A DNA stretch of 64,000 bases from Apoderus coryli (Eukaryota > Arthropoda > Insecta > Coleoptera > Attelabidae), in contig OU452207.1 in assembly GCA_911728435.2 (NCBI GenBank), forward strand, positions 124,001 through 188,000, in the 5' to 3' direction. The position numbers and the translations under genes were made by a program. The notes below the pieces were generated by a model, which was not told the origin of the DNA, did not search any database, and saw only the letters and a list, made by a program, of their open reading frames with translations. Shown piece by piece: positions 12,501 through 23,300 of this stretch (position 1 is the stretch's first letter; each line of letters starts with the position of its first letter).

Positions 12501-13457
12501 GACATTTTTATAATTAGAGAAAACACGACTTTACTCAATCAAGGCTAGAACCATTCTGATCTCAAAGTCATTTTTCCTTTCCAGAATTGCCTCATAAAAG
12601 TTACATAGTAGGTAATACAAAATGAAAATAAACCAATCAGAAAAAAGGCCCATTTTACAATATATACCCAAATACATTTACAGGGTGAGAACATTACAAA
12701 ATAAGATACATTTTTATTTGTATGTCGACTTTAATAAAGATACTTAAGTTTGGATTTCGCGACTGGACAAAAACCCATAATTTTTTATGCGCCCATTATA
12801 TATATTATTTTGATATGGGAAACCGTGACGCTTTCCAATTAGCTTGAGTATATAATAATAAATGTTCGACATTTAATTTACATGAAGTCATATCGAAAGT
12901 TTTGAGTGTTTAGATCACCGGGTATTTCCGACATCTGGTTATCTTTCCAACATGTCATTCTTCGAATAAGAAAAAAGGTTGTTCTTTTTAGGTACCTAAC
13001 AATTCCTTTAGGCAAAGATAATACTTGTATTACTTGCAGATGTTGTAAAACCCATATCAAAGGAAGATAAGATAAATAGAAAATATACCCTTAAATTTTA
13101 TGACTGAGTTTAGAACATTTGTATACAATCTACTTAAATAATCCCAAATTAATATAAACCATAAAACTCAGACCCCAAATACAGTGTAGGACAAAAGTAA
13201 ATTCCATTGCCCGTCCGTCTTATTACAGTACCAGTGGAGTATAGTCTATTATGGAGTAGCGACAAAACATGTAGTAATCTTTTAAGTGGTTGGATGAAAA
13301 TTTGCTTCGCTATGGCTGCTGTCTTACCCATGCTGCCAGAGTTCGTATAATTGTGACACTCGTATTCAATATAAAAATGATGTTTGCACCAACAGATGCA
13401 CCACCTAACATTGGGAAAAAATAAACCTTATATTTTGTTTGCATTTATTCTTTCTTT
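9562..13457. other. Long AT-rich noncoding stretch
   Basis: No gene recognised in about 3.9 kb. About 10570-10740 looks like part of a dispersed repeat (phrase CAAAATTTAGCTCAATTGGT) and contains an 11-bp inverted pair (10701-10711 with 10721-10731, loop 9 nt). A tRNA-like pair of boxes near 11994-12062 was rejected as a gene. Confidence 0.45.
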
Positions 13458-13970
13458 ATGGCTAGGATATGTCTAAAATTATCGGTGCAAACGGCCATAA
13501 AGTACATGCAACCGTTAACTTATGCCACTGTCTTAAGACAATGCTTATCGTCGGGTTGTTATGCTTTAAGGGTTGTTGCGTGGGCATTGGGATTGGAGGC
13601 TGCGCGTAATGCTTATTTTTCCCTGGTTGAATCACATCTTCGATACGGTATAGCTTTTTGGGATGCATGCAGTCGTGCTTTAATCAAAATTATGTATTTA
13701 TTTACAGAAACGGACAATCCGCTATCTGTGTAGGGTTGGTGTATGGGCAAGTTGTATAGAGAACTGTTTAAGAAACATCAAATATTGACACTCACTTCAT
13801 TATTTATATAGAAACTTGCAGGTTATATCTTCCTTTGCTCCATCTGCTTACCGTTATCCTACGAGATTAAATGGAAATTTTGGTTTTTATTATTCCACTT
13901 TCTAGGCCTGTGTTTCTTGATCAAGCAATTTGGTGTAGAACCGATCTACCAGTAAAGGGATTAAAGTATC
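13458..13970 (+). pseudogene. LINE reverse transcriptase C-terminal fragment
   Basis: The frame from 13458 contains CLSSGCYALRVVAWALG and YFSLVESHLRYGIAFWDAC. This is the typical post-catalytic thumb region of an insect jockey/CR1-type RT. Another frame resumes at about 13755 with YRELFKKHQILTLTSLFI, the usual next conserved block (normally a C, R, E, x, F motif followed by ILT). The fragment lacks the palm domain and is disrupted by frameshifts and stops. It belongs to a different family from the adjacent LINE at 14290. Confidence 0.7.
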
Positions 13971-14289
13971 TTCATAGTTTTTATTGTTATTGATTTTTTA
14001 GATTCTTCCTTATTTGTCAATTTGAATAATAACGGGTTTTGTAAATACTTGGGTTCTTACTGTTAAAAAAAAAAAATACATGCAACAGCATTTCGCTGTT
14101 CGTTTGGCTTATTCTATAATGTATGTAGATATTTTAAACTTTACTAAAAACTTTACATGAACACGGAAAACTTTTTCACATTCAGACTTTTTAAACAGAT
14201 TTTCACACTTTTCTCATAATATAATCCTCGACCTCACTTGGAAGAGTGTCATCTAACCTATAATTTGCATACCTACCTATATACTTATA

Positions 14290-15378
14290 CTTATACACCT
14301 CGACGTGATCTACACTGATTTTCAAAAGGCGTTTGATCGCATTGATCATTGTATTTTACTCAGAAAACTGGACAATTTTGGTTTCGCAGGAGGGCTGGTT
14401 AAACTTTTTCGATCGTACCTTTTTGATCATACTCAGGTTGTTGAACATGAGGGCTTCAAGTCCTCGACATTTTTGGCAACTTCTGGAGTTCCACAAGGCT
14501 CTAACCTTGATCCACTATTGTTCAACATTTTCATAAATGACCTTCTACAATTGTATACCTGTGGGCTTGCCTATGCAGATGATTTAAAGATCTTCAATAC
14601 GATTATTGATGAGGATGATTGCACTTCTCTTCAGCGTGACTTGATCAGCTTGTCTGATTGGCGTAGTGTTAATAGACTGCAACTTAATGTTTCTAAATGT
14701 AAAGTGGTGTCATATGAAAGACTGAATAATGTGTTTATGTTTGACTATCGCCTGAATGAGACATATCTGGAGAGGGTGGGTGAAATCAAGGATTTGGGTT
14801 TATTAGTTGATTCCAGGCTCACCTTTATTCGTCATGTTGACACAATTGTCGCGAGTGCTAGTAAGATGTTGGGGTTTATCATTAGAAACTGCCAACAGTT
14901 CAATGATATTTATACCATGAAATTGCTATACTACGCCTTTGTCAGGTCAAAGTTGGAGTTTGTCTCATTTATTTGGAATCCTTTGTACAATGTTCATGTA
15001 TGTTCTGTGGAGTCTGTTTAGAGGCGCTTCCTCAAGTGTTTGGCGTACAGGGGTGACGGTGTTTATCCTCCGAGGGGTGTTGATCACGGAATCTTATTGT
15101 CGCGATTTGGGGAGCCGTCTCTTGCGCTTAGAAGAAACGTGTTAGCTGTACATTTCTTATATAAACTGTTACACAATGTCGTCGACTGTCTTCATTTACT
15201 GAGTAGAGTCAGTGTACCGCGTCTCGGGGCTAGGCGAGGTGTTCCCTTCGCTCTTGGTACAGCGAGAACTAATATCTTCTTTGGAGAATTGGATATCAAT
15301 GTTACCCCGCTTTCTGCAGTGATTAAAAATTATAAAAAGGAGTTAACATTTATTGGTTTAACATTGGACGCATATTGA
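14290..15378 (+). pseudogene. 5'-truncated LINE reverse transcriptase, one internal stop
   Basis: The open frame starts abruptly at VIYTDFQKAFDRIDH (RT motif A with the first catalytic Asp). It runs through TSGVPQGSNLDPLLFNIFIND and the catalytic LAYADDLKIF (about 14565-14600) to the C-terminal thumb (SRLTFIRHVDTIVASASKML). A TAG at 15019-15021 replaces a Gln codon in the family motif (V, stop, RRFLKCL). The same frame then continues to 15378. One substitution is thus the only break over more than 1 kb, so this copy is comparatively young. The endonuclease and fingers domains are missing. The 3' end is overlapped by an ACGT-rich repeat. Confidence 0.85.
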
Positions 15379-15530
15379 CGTATTTTTGACGTTATCACTC
15401 GACGTGTTGTTACGTCCTTATTCGACGTCAATTAGCTGTGACATATTGTCGTCATAATTACGTCAAAATGTTGGTCATTTTGACGTAATTAGAGACGTAT
15501 ATTTCACGTCAAAATCACGTGCGTTGCTAG
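15365..15530. repeat. ACGT-rich palindromic repeat (MITE-like)
   Basis: Ten ACGT tetranucleotides lie within 15378-15520, mostly in TTGACGT or ACGTCAA context. A perfect 15-bp hairpin (15456-15470 with 15476-15490, 5-nt loop) sits inside. It begins at the stop codon of the preceding LINE fragment and ends near GTTGCTAGCTGGGT. Composition is unlike the flanks. It resembles a small non-autonomous element or satellite monomer; I cannot name it. Confidence 0.65.
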
Positions 15531-15862
15531 CTGGGTCATGCTTTTGATGGATTAATAAACTACTTCGAATGTACTAAACCTAAACTTTTGTCATCATCCA
15601 GGTATTAGGTATGTATTTGGCAGTGCTAAACGCTATGCCAATTTCACAGTGCACAGAGCTCCAGTTTAAGCACCTGCACACACAAATAATTAGCTAGAAT
15701 TTTTGCTTAAATTACAGTAGCGTGGGTCTGCTTCTGTAAGCTCTGGCACCTGTATCTGAATTTATTTATCAGTAAATCAGCAAGAATCCTTTCGACCCCT
15801 CCATGCTGGACGCGTTGATCTCTGCTACAGAACAGTGTTTTATAAGTCAAATTATAGTTTAT

Positions 15863-16135
15863 TCATGGTGGCATTACATCAGAGTTTATTCCCGAAATGT
15901 TGTGACTTTCAATGTCAGCCAGCAGTCTTGTGTCCACCATGTGTGTCTCTGGCATACCCGCGTAGTACCCAGCATGGTGTAATCTGTATGTAATCCACTT
16001 TGCTTCCTTCTCCAAAACTATATAAAGAGGAATTAAATCCATAGCTGTTGACGGTGTGGTAATGACCAGACAAGCTTGCCCCGCAAAGCAGAGATTTTTG
16101 CTTGGGTCGCAGTAAAGCTTTCGTTCACCAAGCAA
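15863..16135 (-). CDS. Unrecognised 90-residue reading frame
   Basis: This minus-strand open frame has unusually protein-like composition for the region (KLYCDPSKNLCFAGQACLV, then LIPLYIVLEKEAKWITYRLH and GYYAGMPETHMVDTRLLADI). It opens directly 3' of an in-frame stop, and the upstream sequence reads GTELL in the same frame. No family is recognised. It could be the remnant of a transposon or captured gene, or an exon of a larger gene whose other parts are not visible. The neighbouring mariner fragment at 16188 lies on the other strand. Confidence 0.3.
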   Translation of the reverse strand: MLGERKLYCDPSKNLCFAGQACLVITTPSTAMDLIPLYIVLEKEAKWITYRLHHAGYYAGMPETHMVDTRLLADIESHNISGINSDVMPP

Positions 16136-16187
16136 CAGCTCCGTACCTTATTATTGATCTTATAGCCATACCGTATATCCAATACAT

Positions 16188-16493
16188 TTGTTTGGGTTTC
16201 ATTCTCCAGGACTTTCCACAGATTCGTCTATAGTCTTGCCTTCTATCGAGTCTTTGAACCTCTTACTTAGACATCTCAAAAATCTTGTTCACCGAAATAA
16301 GCCACATAATTTAGATCAATTAAGGCACCATATTCAAAACGAGATGCAATTGATCACTCCTGAGATCATAGAAAACGTGCAACGCTTGGTTGTGGAAAGG
16401 TTAGCCCATTGCCAAACGGTGCCCACTTTGAGCAACTGCTCTAGATCGGCCAAAATTTGTGGATTTCAAAAAAGTATTGTATTTGTTTTTTGA
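16188..16493 (+). pseudogene. Tc1/mariner transposase C-terminal remnant
   Basis: Residues RNKPHNLDQLRHHIQNEM followed by LITPEIIENVQRLVVERLAHC correspond to the C-terminal helix region of mariner-type transposases. In those, a basic NL-x-x-LR motif precedes IP-x-E and a closing RL-x-x-C. All catalytic blocks are missing and no TIRs were found next to it. It is the same general kind of protein as the 543-970 fragment, but not an obvious copy of it. Confidence 0.65.
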
Positions 16494-17793
16494 AAATAAA
16501 GCACAGAGAATTCTTCATTGTATTGCGAGCAGTGTTTATAACGTAAGTTTGAAGGTTTAAATTTCAATTAAATTAAATGGTAAACAATATTCCATAAAAG
16601 TTAATTTCAACCAAACCATTGTCATAGACAACTATTCCTCAACTTCACGAAACTTCCTAAAAGCGATAATGAATGTATGTTGTGCATTACAATTTATATA
16701 TGTATATATTTATGTGGTTTTCCTTTGATGTCCATTTCAATGTTTGACAAAGTGTTTTCGACCGGAAAACCATGCTAACTCTCTCTGCACATAGCTCTCT
16801 AATTTTAGGTAGCTACCACCCACTACTACTCCTTCTAATACGAGTAATATACTTCTTCTCTTCTCTTCTTCACTTTAATACGAGTATACCAACAGTCACA
16901 AACATTAAATGAAAACCAAAAGGACCAATAGTTTACATCAACAGTTTAACTCAAACAGAAAACTGCTGCGTGTAACTTTCTCTCTATTCTGTATTTACCA
17001 ACTTTAAATAACACTTAATTCTGGAAATGAAATGCAATTTGAAACCTCAGCGATACACAATTACCGTCTTATTTAAATTCGAGAATTAATAATAAAGGGA
17101 AGTGAGATATAAAAGAAAAAATTTACGATTTTGTTAATTAAAAAGATTTCTTTCTAGTTGTCTACTTTACATTCAAAAGACAACAAGTTTCATACTAATA
17201 ATAATCAGAATAGTTTCATTCAACTACTTAACAGTGTTTTATTATTCATTTTCATTTAATATCACGCTTCAGGATCTGATCTCTCTTGAAATTGTCTCTA
17301 AATTTTTGTTATAAAGTTGTTTTAAAGTGTTTTAAAATATAATTGGCCTACCTACTAAAAAAATAACAACAAAAATCTTTTACAACAAAGTTTTAGATAA
17401 ATTTTTGTACTTTACTGTTATTTTTTCTGTTTTCACATAAAAATCTCAAAAAGTTTTTCAATTTAAAGCTTTGTATATAGAATAAACCTTCTAACTCAGT
17501 TATGTTAATAAACAAGGCAGTTTCTTAAAGTTGGATTTTTTAAATTTCCTACGACTACTGGCAAGAATTGTAACTTAACTGTGACTACATATTCAATTGT
17601 TGCAAGCTTTGACCGTTTTTTGATCACATCCTAATTAATGTGATGTTTGTCACTTATTCGTAGTTCATGGCTATTAGGATTCGATGGTCTGCAAGATACT
17701 CATTACGCTAAAATTATGACCATGTTCTATACAACATGCGAAGATTTTGGAGCCACTAGTGTACGAGGAGCAATTAACAACGTGGAATTCGCG

Positions 17794-17829
17794 GGTTTTA
17801 TTAGTCGGATTGGTTTTATTAGTCGGATT
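17794..17829. repeat. Two tandem copies of an 18-bp unit
   Basis: GGTTTTATTAGTCGGATT occurs twice head to tail without mismatch. It looks like simple replication slippage. Confidence 0.85.
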
Positions 17830-19712
17830 GGAGTTCTTGCCACAAGATCAAACCATCAATAATTAGTACCACCTACAAGTTCAACGCTGTTTGCGTTAAG
17901 CAGTGCAAAACATAGCCCGGATTTGTGGCAAAACATAACTTTTTCATCACGATATGCACCTGCTTTTGATCACTTAATTCGTTTAGTCAAAGATTAGTAT
18001 AGATTGTAGTGGTCGATATTGATGTACCGTACTATCCCGATCAACCTTATTAGTTCGCTGTGATTCGGAATTTCATCTTTTAAACTGGTTCGTTCGCAAA
18101 TTATACAACCCTAAATTAGGTATAAATTATTATAGGTAATCTATTGAATTGAACTGATAAGAACTGCTAAACTTTACGATATCTGATATCTATTGAACAA
18201 TAATGGAGTAGGTATATAACGTTATGCTGAACTTAAAATTGTTAACCGAAACAGTCGTAGCACCATGTACGTAACACCTCGTACAAGTAAATAAATTCCT
18301 GATGCAATGTGGTAACTCGGTTATATAAAAGCGCTGACTTTAAATTTATGGACAACCAGAATCTGGTCTGGTAGCTCGAATAACTGGTAGTAGCAGGATT
18401 ACCCATCATATATTATGTAATTTCCTTTTCTCGCGTGTCTCTCCGCTCTATGTAAAATGTTCAAATCATTTTCACTTATAATATAGAGCTGCTCAGCAAG
18501 TATAACAAACTGACTATAACACTAATAATATTCATCGGCATTTCCCTTTCCGCTACGAGCTCGTTCTAATTTCCTCTTTATCGACATTTAGATTATTATG
18601 ATTACTTACATAATGTTCTGCTTCTCACGCTTCATTATTCATAATAAATTGCTGATATTTTCATTTCATCTATGACCTTTTAGAAACTGAACTAGTACCT
18701 AATTGAAGTGAAATCTAAAACAAAGCACAACGTCATGTATTCATTATAGTGCTACAACGGTAGTGCGTGCTTTGCTGCATCTACAAACTCCTTTTTTGTA
18801 TTATACGTACATACAAAAACATGGATATGGTAACTACCTATTCGAGGAAGAAGCCTGTATAGGTTCCACAAAAAGCATAGGTTGGGTAAGACTACAAATT
18901 ATAAGTCACAAAAAATTTATTCACTAATAATAATTATTATTAAACTCGCATGCACGGATAAAATTTTTGTCTTAAATTAAAGTAATCTATGACTTTAAAA
19001 ATAATATCTACAATTAAAATACTATTAACTCTAGATAAAGAAATAGTCTTGATGCAAAACACATCAGGATATCTAATTAAAATTATCATTACTTTGAAAA
19101 TTTATTTACATTAATGTTTTGTGTATTATTAACAAAATCATATGACATCAGCGTGAAAGAAAGATAGATTTCTCACAAGACACTGTCGGATTTTTAAAAT
19201 AAGGGAATAAAGCTTTCCAAAAAGTCTATGTGGCTTCAATTCATTCAATTATAAGTTTTAATATAAAGCTAGTCAAAATTTTAAATGAAATATTTCGATT
19301 CCTTAAGTCATGTACTAAAAACTCTTTATTTAAAACACAATTGATTTACATCAACAGTTTGATGCTTTTATTCTAAGATAATAGATGGATTTAATACAAT
19401 AAGTCGATTCTTTTAATTTAAAACCACCTTGCACTAGAATTCCATAATTCAAGAGATTGGTGCTCTTGAATCTATCAGTTGGTTTGCAGTATTGCCATAT
19501 CTTTTCTAAACAATTTATTCTTTTATATAGTTGTTTTTTGTTAATTGCAATATGTTTGTACTTACACAGCTTTTTCTTCATACGTGTAAGGTTGTTTTTC
19601 ACTTAACTCGTGTCGTCAGTTTCTTGATTTGGTGTTGTACAAAAGAAATGAAATTAAAATATTCACATTAAAACTAAGTTTTTCTCCGTTAATTATTGCT
19701 TGATTCTAAAAA

Positions 19713-19829
19713 TTCTAAGCAGCCTTAAAATAATACCTCATAGTGAATGACAAAAACATTTCGTTTTAGTGAAAACTGAACTAAAACATGAAAATTCATT
19801 ATGAGGTATTATTTTAAGGCTGCTTAGAA
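19713..19829. repeat. 36-bp stem hairpin with nested inner stem
   Basis: Positions 19713-19748 pair with 19794-19829 with a single mismatch. The 45-nt spacer contains a second inverted pair (GTTTTAGT with ACTAAAAC), so the fold is a stem on a stem. There is no coding content. It could be a small palindromic MITE or a precursor of small RNA; nothing in the sequence decides this. Confidence 0.8.
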
Positions 19830-20307
19830 ATAATTTTCGATAGTGTTTTTGCTCGCAGTAAAATGTCATAATGTAGTACCTAGCTTTGTAAAAAGAAAGT
19901 TTAATGAGTGATAGTGCAGAATTAATATGACTAATCATTTAAATTATATTATGTACTTAGTTATCAATATCAGGTAACTGTCACATAATATGTGTTGGTT
20001 TTAAAACATAAGCTAATAAGACCTAGAAGATAATATACATAATACTATACTATATTTAATAAAAACGTTCAATGAAACAAATACCTATATTTTTCTTCCC
20101 ATTTTCTATTTCTGTTAATATGTGACAACGTCGCGACACCCCTAATGGTATTCATAACAGAATATAGCGCCAAACCGTTTTGCAAGTCGCGGCATGCGGC
20201 AGATCAATACACATCGAACAGATTTTAAATTAGGGTAGGTACAAAGTATTATAGTGTCTGTTAGTTGCAAGTTATTAATTTATTGATTGGAACTGCTGGA
20301 AGATATC

Positions 20308-23300
20308 ATGGATATTCAGTTGTTATTAAAAACATGGGGATTGCAAGAGTTAATTCCTAAGCTAGAAGGTACGTATCTACATAATTAAACATTTATTATA
20401 ATATGTAATATTAATTAATATTGACGAAGAGCTTTTTTGAGCGTTTATCTGCCATAGTAACGAGACCAATAAAGCTCCATTTATGTACGCACATCATACA
20501 AGATTTTATGCTTTTTTGCTTCCCAAATGCAACTTTTTTATATTTATTTTATTACTTGTGTTTCTCTAAATCGTAATATGTACCTTGCTGTCATACATAG
20601 AAAAAATAAAGCTACCTATTTTGTTGTAGATACTAGGGCAAATCTGTGTAATGAACTGGTTATTGAGAAATCTAACAAAAATACTAAAAAAAGTCCAGAT
20701 TAAAACATTTCAAAAATAGTCTGAATTATAGATACCGGGTGCACCATAAGTACAGGGCGACTCAACATTAGTTATTTGAAATATCTAGCACACTCCATAT
20801 TTTATGTAATAATTGAAACTGCTTTTTAACTTTTATATAGTACCTAACTTATTTCTATAATAATAGAATCTAATGTCCAGGATATTTTATGAAATATCTG
20901 ACATAATATTTAATACTTTTGAGTATCATAAAAGTACCAGAGTAAAACGTTTACGCCAGTTTCGTGAAACATGTCAATTATATACAGGGTATAAAGATTT
21001 TTAAATTGATATTTTAATTATAATAATAATAGAGTAGCTAGATTAATTAAGTTTATTAGAGTGGAACGCATATTCAATGTTTTTTATCCTGTTGCCAAAT
21101 TTGTAAGTTTTTTTTACAAAATAGAGTGATTTGTGCGGTGGTACCAATACTTTCATGGCTCAAATGTCCTAAATAAAAATCGGGAATAATTTCCGTGTAT
21201 ATCTAAAAGCTTAATCTGCAAACTAAAAAGTGTTTCCATTATTTTTTAGAAAACCAAATTAATATAGATAATTTGAAGGCTTTGTACGGCAGGCATGAAC
21301 TGATAAGAGAACTGATCCCTCAAATAGGTTTAAGGCTAGAGTTCGAAGAGAAAATAAAAGCATGGATCGAACATGAAGTACGTGTAAAATGTTATTATCC
21401 TTAAATTAGTATATTCTCGTGTATTTTATAAAATTGTTTTACGCAGAACCCGTCAGAAACAGACTCTTCGATATCTTCTGTTGTGCAAGACGTCTTCCAA
21501 GACACGCAAAGTAATCTGATACAGTTGAACGACGTAAGTTTCGATTTGGCGATATTATCCGAAAACTTTCAAGATTTTGAATTAAAGACGCTCTTAAACA
21601 CATCCCCGTTGGGCAAAAGTATTTTAAAACACTATGAAATTCATAGAAGGCTTAACAACACTCATCAGAACAGAATGGTTGATATAATTGTTAAGCATAT
21701 TTATACGTCCATTGTTAATAGGTAATATATTTTGATGCTATTTTAATGACCTACATACATACCTATAGCTTGCGCCAACAATAACTATTCGTCAAAATGT
21801 TTGAAATAAATTACGCTCTATGTAATATTTTACGGTTAATGCGTTAGTCTGGGAACTTACGTGACTACCCTGCCAATAACGTGAAGGCTCATTTCCGAAA
21901 CCGGGGCATTAATGGAATTGCCAGCCAGTCAGTCCCGATTCAAACCAAACATTGGCCGTACTTTATACAGACTGAGTCTATCAAGACGCGTTAGTTTACT
22001 GTATCAAATTTGATTTTCCCAGCAATGGGGTTGTATCTAGAACTAACACGGTCACATTCTGCAGATCAACGAAAATCTACAGGGTGGCCCAAAAAAGAGA
22101 TACATGTCAAAGTTATGTTTTTTCAATAGAACATAGAGAGGATATTCTGATAGTCCTTTAAGAACTAATGGGATGTGGTGTAAAATGTATTATGCTTATC
22201 TCATACGGTTTTTTTCGAAAATCAATTTGTGAAAATTTAGTTTGTAAAAAATTAACATTTTGGTGTATAGTAAATCTGAAGAAAATTTTGTAGTTTGGAG
22301 ATGAATTTATAAAGGGTGTTCAATATTCGTAACCAAAATTTGTCGTCAGTTAAATGAGTGTAACGTAATTTTCTAAAATGGAACACCCTGTACATTTTGC
22401 TTGGAAACGATGCAGATTTTAATTCTGGATGACTTATTAAGAGTTGGCAGTACTTTTTTGCTGAAAATACGTTTTTAGACGCGATTTTTTTATATTTATC
22501 CTCAAAAAAAAGCAGGTTGACATTAATAATGTCGTGTCAAATGATGATAATTATTTTAATAAATAACACACCGTTTAACTCAGATTTGCCAAAATTAACC
22601 AAAACACCAATAAAAACTTATTAAATATCTACCAACCACCAACCAAAATACTGGACTCTTTTTGCTTTGGTACATTTTCACTTTTTTCTGCATGTTATTG
22701 TATTTTGTATAATCCGAATTTAACTGTGTTTTGTTTATTAAAATAATTAACACCATCTGACTAATATTTTTGATGCGAGCTAGGTTTTTGATTTAATAAC
22801 AAAAAATCAAGTTTGAGTAACAGAACAACGAATTTTCAGCGAAAATTAAGGAATTTGCGTATTGACAACCCTTAACAAAATTCAAGCCAAATTAAAATCT
22901 GTATTTTCTCAAAGCAAAATTTACAGGGTGTTCTATTTGAGAAAGTGAAGTTACACCCATTTTTATGGCTAGAAATTTTCGTTACTATTAGTGAACACCC
23001 TGTATTACTTAAAAGAAGATTGTTTGCTTCAATAAGTTAAGATGAAAGCTAGTTATCACTAGCATAAATAGTTTTTCTTAAAATTTGCTATACACGGAAA
23101 TGGAATTTTTTACCAAGGATGGGTATATAAATTTTCACAAATTGATGATTTTTGTGAAAACCGAAAGAGATAAGTATATGACATATTCTACCAATTCCAA
23201 TTTATTTTTCAGGGACTATCAAATACCCCCTTAAATAGAAAAAAAACTTTGATGTGTATCTCGTTAAAATAAATATCAAATTTGTTCAGTTTTGATACAG

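Larger units (their letters stand above)
16494..20307. other. AT-rich intergenic DNA upstream of the SAM-domain gene
   Basis: No gene recognised in 3.8 kb. It holds a short tandem duplication (17794-17829) and a strong hairpin (19713-19829), both listed. The promoter of the SAM gene presumably lies in the last few hundred bases, but I see no clear TATA box or initiator. Confidence 0.45.

Noticed and set aside
17647..17862. 71-codon frame containing the 18-bp tandem duplication
   Set aside because: The duplication inflates the frame; no domain recognised.
20730..21000. MITE in intron 1 of the SAM gene
   Set aside because: End motifs do not pair over more than a few bases; too weak to call.
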